Program-made: the position numbers and the translations under genes
The notes under the pieces: model-generated
What the model was told of the DNA's origin: nothing
Database searches by the model: none
Seen by the model: the letters and a program-made list of their open reading frames with translations, nothing else
Shown here: one piece after another, positions 41,932 to 50,842 of the stretch
How positions within the stretch are numbered: the stretch's first letter is position 1
How the letters are laid out: each line of letters starts with the position of its first letter
NCBI GenBank assembly: GCA_963771295.1
Contig: CAVYTB010000005.1
Location: 310,001-374,000 of the forward strand
Direction: 5' to 3'
Source of the DNA: Acidiferrum sp963771295
GTDB lineage: Bacteria > Acidobacteriota > Terriglobia > Acidiferrales > UBA7541
Length of the DNA: 64,000 bases

Positions 41932-42540
41932 TTAACGGGGCTTGCGGCCGTGGACGCGAACGAAATCGGTGTGGGAGTGATTGCGGAGAGCTTCGCGCTT
42001 GGTGATGAGCGCTTCGGCTTGATCGTAGGAAAGGCCTTGATTGACGACATCGAGAATTTGATTTTCGGGCATGGCGGTGTTTTTGAGGCGGCCGATCTGT
42101 TCACTAGTGAGGGTCGGAAGGCCCTGCATGCGGCGGCTCATGATGGCCTGAACAGTGGAGTTGGAAAGGCCAATGAGTTTAAGCATGACGGCGTCGCCGC
42201 TTAGGATGTCGATCTGATCGGAGTGAGCCATATCGAGGATTTGCTGGTCGGAATAGCCGGCGCGAGAGAGGTTCACGGCGGAATCGCCACTGGAGAAATC
42301 ATGGTGATGATCGCGAGCGGCCGTGAACAGCGCGATGCACAAGTCATCGGAGGCGCCGGCTTGTTTAACCTTGGCGAGCTGGGAGACTTCCGCAGGACTG
42401 ATGTTTTGCGTTTTGAGCTGATCGATGTTCGAGGTCCACATGCCAGACTGATCGAGGGCACTGTAGTCTATCTGCGGCTGCTTCTTGCACCCGCCGAGAA
42501 CCAAGAGACACACGCCGAGAAGGATAAGCGATCGCTGCAT
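41932..42540 (-). CDS. Unknown lipoprotein
   Basis: A 202-residue protein with a clear lipoprotein signal (SLILLGVCLLVLGGC, Cys18). The mature part is helical and rich in QxL motifs: ISPAEVSQLAKVKQAG, AGYSDQQILDMAHSDQI, LTSEQIGRLKNTAMPENQILD. These look like four copies of a roughly 35-residue degenerate helical repeat with a short (S/T)xxQ(I/V) start. A role in binding or scaffolding at the inner leaflet of the outer membrane is possible. No family recognised. Ends 57 bases before ridA. Confidence 0.75.
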   Translation of the reverse strand: MQRSLILLGVCLLVLGGCKKQPQIDYSALDQSGMWTSNIDQLKTQNISPAEVSQLAKVKQAGASDDLCIALFTAARDHHHDFSSGDSAVNLSRAGYSDQQILDMAHSDQIDILSGDAVMLKLIGLSNSTVQAIMSRRMQGLPTLTSEQIGRLKNTAMPENQILDVVNQGLSYDQAEALITKREALRNHSHTDFVRVHGRKPR

Positions 42541-42626
42541 AAATTCATTGTACGGGGAACAAGGCAGGGAGAAATGAGGTGTGCCTGTGTGGATACCGGA
42601 CTAGGGGACAGGTGCGGGGAAGTTGG

Positions 42627-42670
42627 AAAATAGAAATCGAAATTTGAAAATAGAAATTGGAAAATGGAAA
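42627..42670. repeat. Degenerate heptamer tandem array (AAATNNG)
   Basis: Six units near 7 bases (AAAATAG, AAATCG, AAATTTG, AAAATAG, AAATTGG, AAAATGG), one unit one base short, in the gap between relA and the lipoprotein gene. Confidence 0.7.
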
Positions 42671-42692
42671 GCCCGGCGCTATAGAAAGAAAA

Positions 42693-42717
42693 CACAGGCT
42701 GAAGCCTGTGCTACCGG
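42693..42717 (+). repeat. Hairpin repeat, CACAG family, copy 2
   Basis: CACAGGCTGAAGCCTGTG plus CTACCGG, a perfect 7-base-pair stem; it differs in one base from the copy at 39481-39505. Confidence 0.75.
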
Positions 42718-42784
42718 AACGGACTTGGCTGTCGATGTGCGCGGCGCGTTTATATCCATTAAATCGATTCGGTGTTGTGGATGC

Positions 42785-42815
42785 AAAGGCGGCGGCTAGC
42801 CGCCGCACTCCAAAG
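42785..42815 (+). repeat. Hairpin repeat, GCGGC family
   Basis: AAAGGCGGCGGCTAGCCGCCGC plus ACTCCAAAG, ending four bases before the relA stop codon. Same orientation as the other copies. Confidence 0.72.
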
Positions 42816-42818
42816 CAG

Positions 42819-45035
42819 CTAGACCTGGTAGACGCGCTCTACGCCGTAGACGCCGTTGATGCGGCGGATGTTGGAGAGGATGGTTTCGAGCTGGCGTTTG
42901 TCGGAAATTTCCAGGCTGGCTTCGACGCGGGCGTTTTGGCGGTCGGGGCGGCTTTCGAGAGTGCGGATGTTGGAGCCAGCGTCGCTGATAACGGCGGTAA
43001 CTTCCGCAAGCAGGCCGGGGCGATCCTTGGAGCGGATGAGGAGTTCGACGGGAAAAGTAGCGGCGTTGCCACCGCCCCATTCGACGGCGATACGACGCTC
43101 CGTTTGATAAAGGAGATTCTGGACATTGGGACAACCGCGGGTATGCACAGCGACGCCGCGACCGCGGGTGACATATCCGATGATGTCGTCACCGGGAATG
43201 GGATTGCAGCATTTAGCGCGGAAGACCAGCAGATCATCCTGACCGCGGACGATGAGCGGAGCTTCACCGAAACCCAACATGCGCTTGACGGTTTTGACGA
43301 GCGTGGGCTTGGCATCGTCGGAGGGCTTCTCTGCCTCCTTGGTGGGCTCGCCGAAATAGCGAGCCAAAACCTGGCGGGCGGAATATTTACCAAAGCCGAC
43401 GGCAGCGAAAAGGTCTTCGGGCTTAGAAAGGCCGTATTCGGCGGCGAGCTGCGTGAGCTCCTCAGCGGAAATCTTCTTTAGACCCTTAGGAAAATTGCGG
43501 GATTCATTTTCGAGGAGACGCTTGCCCATTTCGGTGGCTTCGTCGCGCTCCTGGGTATTGATGAAGTGGCGAATCTTGCTTTTCGCGTGAGAAGACTTGA
43601 CGAAGCTGAGCCAGTCGCGACTGGGCTTGTGACCCTTCTGAGTGAGAATTTCAACGACGTCGCCGCTAACGACTTCGTGACGAAGCGAAACCATCTGGCC
43701 ATTCACTTTTGCGCCGACACACTGGTGGCCCACTTCGGTGTGGACGGAATATGCGAAGTCAACGGGAGTGGCGCCCTTGGGCAATTCGAGAACACGACCC
43801 TTGGGAGTGAAGGCATAGACCTCGACGGGAGCAAGATCCACCTTTAAGGTGGAGAGAAATTCGCCGGGCTCCTGAAGTTCCTGAGACCACTCAATGAGCT
43901 GACGCATCCAGGCGATGCGCTGATCATCATCGCCGGCACCGGGCTTGCGATCCTTGTACTTCCAGTGAGCGGCGACACCTTCCTCAGCGACGCGGTGCAT
44001 GTCTTGAGTACGAATCTGAATCTCAAAGGGCTGGCCGCCATGGATAACGGTGGTGTGGAGAGACTGATAGAGATTGGGCCGGGGCATGGCGATGTAATCT
44101 TTGAAACGGCCGGGAACGGGACGCCAGATATGGTGGACAACGCCAAGGGCGGCGTAGCAACTGCGTTCGGTATCGGTGATGACGCGAACGGCGAGAAGGT
44201 CATAGATCTGGTCGAGGCCGCGCTCCTGGCGAACGATCTTGCGGTGCAGGGAGTGCAGGCCCTTGACGCGCGCTTCGAGTTCCGCGGGAATGCCATTTTC
44301 GACGAGCTTGGTGCGAATGGTGTTCTGCACATCCTCGAGGAACTTTTTGTGAACCGGAGCTTTGTCCGTTACCTCTTTCTGCAAAGAGAAGTACGCATCG
44401 GGCTCGAGGTAGCGGAAAGAGAGATCCTCAAGTTCGCCCTTGATGACGGACATGCCAAGGCGGTGCGCGATGGGGGCGTAAATGTCCATGGTTTCGCGCG
44501 AGATGCGCAATTGTTTGGAAGGCTCGAGGAACTCGAGGGTGCGCATATTGTGGACGCGGTCAGCGAGCTTGACGAGGACCACGCGAACGTCGTGGACCAT
44601 GGCGAGAAGCATCTTGCGGACGTTTTCCGCCTGGCGCGTCTCGGGAGCCATGATGTTGAGACGGCCGATCTTGGTGACACCCTCGACGAGGCGGGCGACT
44701 TCGTCGCCAAAGCGCTCCTGGAGACGGGAGAGGGGAAATTCGGTGTCTTCGATAACGTCGTGGAGGAGCGCAGCGGCGAGAGTGGTGGCATCCAGCCGCA
44801 TGTCGGCGAGGATGTGGGCAACTTCAAGAAGGTGAGTGATGTAGGGATCGCCGGAACTGCGGAACTGGTCGCGGTGGCGTTCCGCGGCGATGTCAAAGGC
44901 GCGGCGGACGAGCCAAGGATCATCGGAAGGGCGATTGACGCGGAGCTTGGCGAGGAGCTCCTCAAGGCGAGCGTTGATCTGCCGCTCGGTGCGGTCGCGG
45001 TTGAAATTGAGGGGTACGTTGGCTGGCGACGGCAT
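42819..45035 (-). CDS. relA: Bifunctional (p)ppGpp synthetase/hydrolase (Rel/SpoT)
   Basis: A 738-residue stringent-response enzyme. Order: HD hydrolase (about 30-190, with YITHLLEVA and LLHDVIEDTEF), synthetase (about 240-370, with RVITDTERSCYAALG and GRFKDYIAMP), TGS (about 410-470, VYAFTPKGRVLELPKG), the zinc-finger/helical region and a C-terminal ACT domain (KDRPGLLAEVTAVISDAGSN). RFKD in the synthetase is the RxKD form found in bifunctional Rel enzymes, and the HD site is intact, so both making and breaking of (p)ppGpp are expected. It appears to be the only Rel-type gene here. Confidence 0.96.
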   Translation of the reverse strand: MPSPANVPLNFNRDRTERQINARLEELLAKLRVNRPSDDPWLVRRAFDIAAERHRDQFRSSGDPYITHLLEVAHILADMRLDATTLAAALLHDVIEDTEFPLSRLQERFGDEVARLVEGVTKIGRLNIMAPETRQAENVRKMLLAMVHDVRVVLVKLADRVHNMRTLEFLEPSKQLRISRETMDIYAPIAHRLGMSVIKGELEDLSFRYLEPDAYFSLQKEVTDKAPVHKKFLEDVQNTIRTKLVENGIPAELEARVKGLHSLHRKIVRQERGLDQIYDLLAVRVITDTERSCYAALGVVHHIWRPVPGRFKDYIAMPRPNLYQSLHTTVIHGGQPFEIQIRTQDMHRVAEEGVAAHWKYKDRKPGAGDDDQRIAWMRQLIEWSQELQEPGEFLSTLKVDLAPVEVYAFTPKGRVLELPKGATPVDFAYSVHTEVGHQCVGAKVNGQMVSLRHEVVSGDVVEILTQKGHKPSRDWLSFVKSSHAKSKIRHFINTQERDEATEMGKRLLENESRNFPKGLKKISAEELTQLAAEYGLSKPEDLFAAVGFGKYSARQVLARYFGEPTKEAEKPSDDAKPTLVKTVKRMLGFGEAPLIVRGQDDLLVFRAKCCNPIPGDDIIGYVTRGRGVAVHTRGCPNVQNLLYQTERRIAVEWGGGNAATFPVELLIRSKDRPGLLAEVTAVISDAGSNIRTLESRPDRQNARVEASLEISDKRQLETILSNIRRINGVYGVERVYQV

Positions 45036-45255
45036 GCTCTAGTGTACGACGGGATGAGGCGGGCGAGAAAGAGGGCGGGACGGCGTGGATCGAGGAGCGC
45101 GGAGGCCGTTGGATGGCGACGCCAGGAGCAGCAGGTTATGGATTTTACGTGGGATTGACTGAGATCCTCGGCCGCAAACTACGCGTGTCTCAGGATGGCA
45201 CGATGCGGCAAAGGGTCGAGGTGATGAGCGCGATTTGCGGTGACGACGGTGGGTC

Positions 45256-45290
45256 AAAAAAGCGGTCGCGAGCCACCGCACTCCAAAAAA
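45256..45290 (+). repeat. Hairpin repeat, GCGGC family (diverged copy)
   Basis: AAAAAGCGGTCGCGAGCCACCGC plus ACTCCAAAAAA; stem partly lost, flanks kept. The A-run is shared with the T-tract of the adjoining terminator, as at 36.8 kb. Confidence 0.6.
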
Positions 45291-45318
45291 GAGAGGCCCC
45301 GTTTGCGACGGGGCCTTT
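45285..45318 (-). terminator. Terminator closing the tonB-exb-TPR cluster
   Basis: Minus-strand 8-base-pair stem AGGCCCCG/CGGGGCCT with a 7-base loop and CTCTTTTTT after it, 15 bases past the TPR gene's stop. Confidence 0.88.
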
Positions 45319-45332
45319 GCTCCAGAAATGGA

Positions 45333-46220
45333 TTATTGAGCAGGAGTGGTGGGAGCAGGCTGCTCAGCTTTCTTTTGTTTGATTTCCTTGACCTTGTCGA
45401 GCAGCTCATCGGCCTGCTTGGTAAGGGCATCGCGTTCGGCAGAAGATTCAACGGTATCGGCCTTGCGACGATAGAGGAGGTTGAGATAGGTCATGGCATC
45501 TTCGTAATCGGGTTTGAGTTCAACGGCCTTCTTTAAGCTGGCGATGCCGTCGTCGATCATGGTGCCGAACTTATCGGTATAGGATTTGCGGACATCGGGA
45601 GGAAGGGCATCGGTGTCTTTAATCTGCTTGTTGATGTGGGCCTTGTTGTAGTCGGCGCGCATTTCGGTGTTGCCGCGGTAGGCTACGGCCCAATCGATAA
45701 CGCCGATAGAATAGTAAGGAGTGGGATCCTCCGGCTTCAACTGAATGTGCTTCTGGTTGTATTCCTTGGCCTGTTCGAATTTTTTGGAGTCGAAGGGCTG
45801 GCCAGCCATCTGATAAAGAATGGAAGCGAGACCGTCGATGGCGTTGAGGTTATTGGGATCTTTTTCAAGGACGCTTTGATATTCGGCGATGGCCTCTTTG
45901 CCGTGATTGAGGTTTTCATCCGAAGGAGCGCCGGGAATGTACTGGCTGGCGTAAGCGGTGGCGAGATAAAGGCGAGCATTGATGAGGTCGGGATCGAGTT
46001 CTTTAGCTTGCTTGAAATCTTCGACGGCCTTATCGAATTGGGCTTCCTTGAAGGAGGCCACACCCTTGTTGAGAAGGTCGCGCGCCTTAAGCTTGTTACA
46101 GCCGGAAACGCCGAGGAGAAAAACAAAAATGGCGGCCAGAGAAAGAAGCTGGCCGGGAAAGCGGGAAAGCCAAGAGGAGGTTTCCCTTGCAACCGGTGCA
46201 TGAGTCATTGAAGCATCCAT
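45333..46220 (-). CDS. TPR-repeat lipoprotein
   Basis: A 295-residue lipoprotein: the lipobox is FLLGVSGC, followed by tetratricopeptide repeats (KGVASFKEAQFDKAVEDFKQAKELDPDLINARLYLATAY; EAIAEYQSVLEKDPNNLNAIDGLASILYQ; DGIASLKKAVELKPDYEDAMTYLNLLYRR). The start is taken at ATG 46220 (MDASMTH) rather than the longer frame at 46271, to place the signal near the N-terminus. Last gene of the tonB-exbBDDD cluster and followed by a terminator, so it is probably an accessory of that envelope machine, or of TonB-dependent substrate handling. Confidence 0.85.
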   Translation of the reverse strand: MDASMTHAPVARETSSWLSRFPGQLLSLAAIFVFLLGVSGCNKLKARDLLNKGVASFKEAQFDKAVEDFKQAKELDPDLINARLYLATAYASQYIPGAPSDENLNHGKEAIAEYQSVLEKDPNNLNAIDGLASILYQMAGQPFDSKKFEQAKEYNQKHIQLKPEDPTPYYSIGVIDWAVAYRGNTEMRADYNKAHINKQIKDTDALPPDVRKSYTDKFGTMIDDGIASLKKAVELKPDYEDAMTYLNLLYRRKADTVESSAERDALTKQADELLDKVKEIKQKKAEQPAPTTPAQ

Positions 46221-46298
46221 CCCTGATAAGCGCGACCTCAAGGAAGCCGAGGCCGAAGCTAGGATTGACAACTGCCCTGTAGGGCCATTCCATCACGT

Positions 46299-46715
46299 TC
46301 AGCGGTTTTTTTCCAGTTCTGATGTCAGCAAGCCGACCGAGGAGGCGCCGGCAGAGTGCATGAGATCGAGAAGCTGAGCCACCGCGTGAAACTCGAGCGA
46401 GCGATCACCTTGCAGAAACGCAACGTGCTGAGCGCGGAGAGCAAAAGCTTGAAGCAGGCGACCCGGCAATGCCTCGCGCTCAATCACCGACTGATTGATC
46501 CGAAGAGAACCATCGGCAGAAAGCTGGACGATGATCGCTTCCGGACCGGCCACCGGATCGGAACTTGTGGGTTGATGCGGCAAGTCCGCCTGGAGGCCCA
46601 TCTGCCGGTGCGGGATGATCATAAAAATAACCAGAAGCACCAACAGAATATCGATCAACGGGACCACGTTCACATCGGACAAGATCCCGGGCTTACCACC
46701 AAGAGCAAAAGCCAT
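46299..46715 (-). CDS. exbD: ExbD/TolR-type biopolymer transport protein (third copy)
   Basis: A 138-residue single-span inner-membrane protein. The essential membrane aspartate is in VVPLIDILLVLLVIFMI, followed by a periplasmic domain. It pairs with ExbB to turn proton flow into movement of TonB or TolA. This copy is the most diverged of the three in the cluster: HRQMGLQADLPH replaces the usual QKGVSVDMP-type motif after the helix. GAGG precedes the ATG. Confidence 0.92.
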   Translation of the reverse strand: MAFALGGKPGILSDVNVVPLIDILLVLLVIFMIIPHRQMGLQADLPHQPTSSDPVAGPEAIIVQLSADGSLRINQSVIEREALPGRLLQAFALRAQHVAFLQGDRSLEFHAVAQLLDLMHSAGASSVGLLTSELEKNR

Positions 46716-46790
46716 GAGTCACCTCGCAGTCAAAGAGTGACCCTGCGAAGAGGACTCTCACACCGAGCGAGAAAAGCAACGAAGAGCGAA

Positions 46791-47219
46791 CTACTGACCG
46801 GCCTCGAGTTTGGCGGTGATAAGACCGACCTTATCGATACCCGCTTCGTGCATGATGTCGATGGCGCGAGCGACATCCATGAACAGAACGTTGTTATCGC
46901 CCTTGACGAAAGCAACCTTTTCGGCGCGATCCTTAAAAATCTGCTCCATGCGAGGGCCGAGCTGTTCCCAACTGGTGTCCTCGTTGTTGATCTTCAGCTT
47001 GTTGCCTTCCATGACCTGGACGACGACGGTCTTGTTCTCGAGTTCCACGTTCTGCTGCTGGTTCGGGGAAGGCTGAGGAACGAGGGTATCGAGGCCCTTA
47101 GGCGTGAGAGGCGTGATGACCATGAAAATAATGATGAGCACGAGCAGAATGTCGATGAGAGGAACGACATTCGGCGAGGACAATGCACCACCAGAACCAC
47201 CACCAACATCCATTCCCAT
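46791..47219 (-). CDS. exbD: ExbD-type biopolymer transport protein (second copy)
   Basis: A 142-residue ExbD. It has GSGGALSSPNVVPLIDILLVLIIIFMV with the critical Asp, then TPLTPKGLDTLVPQP and a C-terminal domain ending MHEAGIDKVGLITAK, which is the typical ExbD ending. The start is ATG 47219, with AGGAG eight bases upstream; a longer frame begins at 47309. The next exbD lies 75 bases downstream and the first copy is 130 bases upstream. Confidence 0.93.
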   Translation of the reverse strand: MGMDVGGGSGGALSSPNVVPLIDILLVLIIIFMVITPLTPKGLDTLVPQPSPNQQQNVELENKTVVVQVMEGNKLKINNEDTSWEQLGPRMEQIFKDRAEKVAFVKGDNNVLFMDVARAIDIMHEAGIDKVGLITAKLEAGQ

Positions 47220-47351
47220 TGCGAGTTCTCCTGTCGAGCCGAGGTAACCGGTTGAGGAGCAGCAGGCCGCGCCGGGTGGGAGCCGGCGCGGAACCTGGAA
47301 ACTCAGCAAACGAATGAAACCAACGGCCGAAACGAAAAAGAGCCTGCGTCC

Positions 47352-47813
47352 CTACTGTTTAGGAGGGGACGGAGGGTTATTGCCAGTACTAGGGTTAGTG
47401 GACTTGACCTTTTCGGTCAAGAGGCCGAGTTGATCGACGCCAGCCGAACGGATTTCGTCGACGACGGCGACGACGGTGCCATACTTGGCGCGAGCGTCGC
47501 TTTTGACGTAGACGGTTTTGTCGAGCTTGTTGGCGATCTTGTCTTTAATTTGTGGGGTGATCTCTTCTTTGGTGATCTTGTTGTTGCCGAGGTAGATGTT
47601 GTCGTCGCGAGAAACCGCAACGATGATGGCGTCGTCCTTATCCGCGTCCTGCATATCGCGCGGATTGTTGACGGTCGCCATATCCACCGAGACGCCTTTC
47701 TGCAACATGGGCGTGACCACCATGAAGATGATCAGCAGCACAAGCATGATGTCGGCCATAGGAATGACATTGGGGGCCGCCATCTGCGCACCGGCTTGAG
47801 GCTTATAGGCCAT
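47352..47813 (-). CDS. exbD: ExbD-type biopolymer transport protein (first copy)
   Basis: A 153-residue ExbD directly after exbB (18 bases). The membrane segment is MAAPNVIPMADIMLVLLIIFMVVTP, with the conserved Asp; it has the standard LQKGVSVDMATVNNP motif and VDQLGLLTEK near the end. Its periplasmic part carries YLGNNKITKEEI. With ExbB it forms the proton-driven motor. Confidence 0.94.
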   Translation of the reverse strand: MAYKPQAGAQMAAPNVIPMADIMLVLLIIFMVVTPMLQKGVSVDMATVNNPRDMQDADKDDAIIVAVSRDDNIYLGNNKITKEEITPQIKDKIANKLDKTVYVKSDARAKYGTVVAVVDEIRSAGVDQLGLLTEKVKSTNPSTGNNPPSPPKQ

Positions 47814-47831
47814 GGTATCCCTTCTTCCGGG

Positions 47832-48548
47832 TTACTTCTTGGCGCCGCGGCGCAGGATGAAGTAGTTGATGAGCTCCATGGAGGAGTTGTCCATCTCCAC
47901 GTCGAAAGCTTCGACCTTGTTGGTGAAGTAGTTATACGCCCACACGGCGGGAACGGCGACGAGCAAGCCAAAGGCGGTGGTGACGAGGGCCTCAGCGATA
48001 CCGCCAGCGACGGCGGACAGACCAGTGGCCTTGTTGGCGGCGATGCCCTTGAAGGCGTTCAAGATGCCGACGACGGTGCCGAACAGGCCGACGAAAGGAG
48101 CGGTGGAGCCGATGGTGGCGAGAGCCGAGAGGCCGCGCTTCATTTCAGCGTGAACGATGGCGACGGAACGTTCGAGACCGCGCTTGGCAGCTTCGATGAC
48201 TTCCGCGTCGGAAACTTGCTGAGAAGCGGACTGGAATTCCGAGAGGCCGGTGGCGACAACCTTGGCGATGTGGCTCTTCTTATTGCGCTCAGCAATGGCG
48301 ATGGCTTCATCGAGCTTACCATCCTTGAGAGCGCCCGCGACCTGCTGAACGAACAGGCGCGACTGCTTGCGCGCGTTGTTGTACATAAGGAAGCGGTCAA
48401 TCATGACACCGAACGAGTACACGGAAAGGATGAAGAGAATAACGACAACGATCTTGGCGAGGAGCCCCATGGAAGTCCACATGTTGCGTAGATCCCACTG
48501 CGAAGATTCCTGCAGCCAAGCCGCATAGACAAAGAGAGTTGCGAACAT
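47832..48548 (-). CDS. exbB: ExbB/TolQ/MotA family proton-channel protein
   Basis: A 238-residue three-helix protein of the TolQ/ExbB/MotA family. Segments: first helix at about 30-50, VIEAAKRGLERSVAIVHAEMKRGLSALATIGSTAPFVGLFGTVVGILNAF (helix 2), and AEALVTTAFGLLVAVPAVWAYNYF (helix 3), with the Thr/Glu residues that face ExbD. AAGGAG precedes the ATG. It lies between tonB and exbD and energises the TonB system. Confidence 0.95.
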   Translation of the reverse strand: MFATLFVYAAWLQESSQWDLRNMWTSMGLLAKIVVVILFILSVYSFGVMIDRFLMYNNARKQSRLFVQQVAGALKDGKLDEAIAIAERNKKSHIAKVVATGLSEFQSASQQVSDAEVIEAAKRGLERSVAIVHAEMKRGLSALATIGSTAPFVGLFGTVVGILNAFKGIAANKATGLSAVAGGIAEALVTTAFGLLVAVPAVWAYNYFTNKVEAFDVEMDNSSMELINYFILRRGAKK

Positions 48549-48668
48549 TCGTTTGCTCCTTATTGAGTTCCTAGTGGCTCCGAGATTAGCGGAACCAACA
48601 AGAGTGATACTGCGACTGCGTACTCAAGACGGCGCGCAGCTCCCACGAGATCGCGCCGCCCCGTTGGC

Positions 48669-49409
48669 CTACTGAGCGAGAGAGAAAATGACGTCGATTT
48701 CGGTATCCACTTCGACCGGTTCGCCGTTGAGAAGAGTGGGCTGATAGCGCCACTGCTTAACAGCGTCGAGCGCGGACTGCACGAGGAGGGGATGACCGGA
48801 AACCACTTGCAACTGCTCCACGGCACCATTCTTACCGATGATGGCGTGAAGCTTGACCGTGCCGCTGATGCGGGTCTGACGCGCCAGCGGAGGATAAGTT
48901 GGCTGAACGCGATTAACGAGGTGAGCGGCCTGGACATTACCGCCGACCGTGATGCGCTTGGGGGTGACCTTAGGCGGAGGAGGAGCGGTTGAGCTCGCGC
49001 CACCAATAACGCCACCGATTACACCGCCCATGGAGCCGCCAGCAACGCCACCGGGGACTCCGCCGACCATGCCCGCGCCGACATCGGGGGGCGCTTCTTC
49101 TTCCTTAATAATCTTGATGTCCTTAGGAATGGCTTTTGGAGCGACGAGCTTACCAGCTTCCATAAGGTGAGCGGTTGGCTTCACGTGGACCACCTGAACA
49201 GGCGCCGGAGGAGGCGGAGGAGGAGGTGGGGGCGGAGGAGCCAGAAGAATGGAAGACATCAAGGTTTTAGGAAGTGCTTCGGTATAGATAAGAGGAATGA
49301 GAATCAAAACGGCAAGTAAGAGGACCTGAAGGACCATGGAGATGAAAACAGTCCAAGGTTTGTTGGTCTTCTTGCCTTTCGCGCTCGATACGACCATTTC
49401 TTCAAACAT
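48669..49409 (-). CDS. tonB: TonB energy transducer
   Basis: A 246-residue TonB. Short cytosolic start, one inner-membrane helix (VFISMVLQVLLLAVLILIPLIY), an unbroken Pro run (PPPPPPPP), a Gly/Val-rich stretch (GGVPGGVAGGSMGGVIGG) and the globular C-terminal TonB domain (VQPTYPPLARQTRISGTVKLHAIIGKNG, WRYQPTLLNGEPVEV). It passes ExbB/ExbD energy to outer-membrane receptors. AGGAGG lies before the ATG in the stop region of secF, only 8 bases away, suggesting one transcript. Confidence 0.94.
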   Translation of the reverse strand: MFEEMVVSSAKGKKTNKPWTVFISMVLQVLLLAVLILIPLIYTEALPKTLMSSILLAPPPPPPPPPPPAPVQVVHVKPTAHLMEAGKLVAPKAIPKDIKIIKEEEAPPDVGAGMVGGVPGGVAGGSMGGVIGGVIGGASSTAPPPPKVTPKRITVGGNVQAAHLVNRVQPTYPPLARQTRISGTVKLHAIIGKNGAVEQLQVVSGHPLLVQSALDAVKQWRYQPTLLNGEPVEVDTEIDVIFSLAQ

Positions 49410-49417
49410 GGTTACAA

Positions 49418-50671
49418 CTACCTCCTCCCGGCAGGTGCAAGGCGGGTTTGGCCGCCTTCATTTCCCCGGGTCTTGTTGCCGGCTGCGGTTCCGGTGCCTG
49501 TAGCAGCACCGTGGCCGCGCCGTTGATGCCAAGCGACGACTAGCGGTGCAGCAATACCAAAACTGGAGTACGTTCCTACCACAATCCCCACCACCAGGGC
49601 AAAGGCAAATGCGCGAAGCACCTGGCCACCCATCAGGAACAGGACGAGCACGGTGAGAAAAGTCAGACCGCTGGTAAGGATAGTTCGCGAAAGCGTCTGG
49701 TTAATGGACTTGTTGACGACATCCGCGAAAGACTCCTTACGCAACAGGCGGTTGTTCTCTCGAATGCGGTCAAAGATGACGATGGTGTCGTTCATGGAAT
49801 AGCCGACCAAAGTCAACAGAGCCGCGATGACAGTCAGAGAAATTTCGAAGCCAAAAATCTTGAACAGGCCGAGAGTGATCAGGACATCGTGAAAAACCGC
49901 CAAGACCGCCGCGACCCCGAAGATCCACTCGAATCGAAATGCAATATATACCAGCATGCCTGCCAAAGCATAGAGGGTAACGCGAATTGCCTGATTGCGA
50001 AGCTCGCCGCCGACTTTGGGACCAACAATGGCGACGTCGCGAACGGCGAAAGGACCAAGCGAAAAATTGTCTTTGACGGCAGAAACAACAGCGGAATTGG
50101 CGCCAGGTGCAGAGGCGAGGGAATCGAAATTGGTAATGATGCCGTTGCTGACTCGATCGCGATAGTCGAGAAGACTCTTCGCGAGCTGTTGATACCTGTC
50201 AGCAGCGTTCACGGAAAGATTCAGGGGATCTCGCTGCGCGAGGAAATTGGCCAGCGCGGTCGGAGTGACGGAATTGAAGTCGGGCTTGGAGGAAGTCGAG
50301 GAGCCGTAGGTGGCGTTCAGCGCGGTGAGCACCTTGGACTTGCCTTCGTCGAGAGCCTGATCCATTTGACCAGTTTGTTCGACGAAGATCATGACTTCGT
50401 TGGAATTGGGATTAGCAATGTCGCTGATGCTTTGAATCTCGCTGTTGCCGAGGCCCTGAGCCTGAAGCCCCTTGCGCAACTGGTCGATGTTCGGTGGTTG
50501 GGCAAAGCGAACGTCCACGTTAGTGCCCCCGCGGAAATCGATGCCGTACTTGATGCCACCCTTAAAGAAGATAGCGGCCCATCCAATGACCAAGAGCGTC
50601 CCGCTTAACAGGAAGAAATACTTGGCCTTACCCATCCAGTCGATGTTGGGCTGTTTAAAGAGCTCGATCAT
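49418..50671 (-). CDS. secF: Protein translocase subunit SecF
   Basis: A 417-residue membrane protein partnering SecD to pull proteins out of the Sec channel by proton motive force. IDFRGGTNVDVRFAQPP near residue 50 is the SecF signature, followed by the large periplasmic domain and six-helix bundle with FRFEWIFGVAAVLAVFHDVLITLGLF, YSMNDTIVIFDRIREN and LVVGIVVGTYSSFGIAAPLV. C-terminus is Gly/Arg-rich and disordered. The 171-base gap from secD is longer than in most bacteria and holds no gene. Confidence 0.97.
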   Translation of the reverse strand: MIELFKQPNIDWMGKAKYFFLLSGTLLVIGWAAIFFKGGIKYGIDFRGGTNVDVRFAQPPNIDQLRKGLQAQGLGNSEIQSISDIANPNSNEVMIFVEQTGQMDQALDEGKSKVLTALNATYGSSTSSKPDFNSVTPTALANFLAQRDPLNLSVNAADRYQQLAKSLLDYRDRVSNGIITNFDSLASAPGANSAVVSAVKDNFSLGPFAVRDVAIVGPKVGGELRNQAIRVTLYALAGMLVYIAFRFEWIFGVAAVLAVFHDVLITLGLFKIFGFEISLTVIAALLTLVGYSMNDTIVIFDRIRENNRLLRKESFADVVNKSINQTLSRTILTSGLTFLTVLVLFLMGGQVLRAFAFALVVGIVVGTYSSFGIAAPLVVAWHQRRGHGAATGTGTAAGNKTRGNEGGQTRLAPAGRR

Positions 50672-50842
50672 GCCGTTTCGTACTTCCCTTCTTTAGACTC
50701 CGAGGTGTTCCAGTTTGTTCCCAGAGCCAACGCGCCGAGCCGGGCCTGAATCCAGCATAGTAACGCTGGCTGCCAGATGCTAACCAACCCCCCAAACGAT
50801 TGAAATCGGGTGAGACGTTGGGCATAGAACTCCCGGTACGGT

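Noticed and set aside
43965..45158. A 397-codon open frame antisense to relA
   Set aside because: Antisense shadow of a conserved gene, no recognisable domain or ribosome-binding site.
45113..45382. A plus-strand frame across the terminator at 45.3 kb
   Set aside because: It crosses a clear minus-strand terminator and a hairpin repeat and has no motif.
50672..50842. A small gene or riboswitch between secD and secF
   Set aside because: Neither strand gives a supported frame or a stable hairpin with a T-run.
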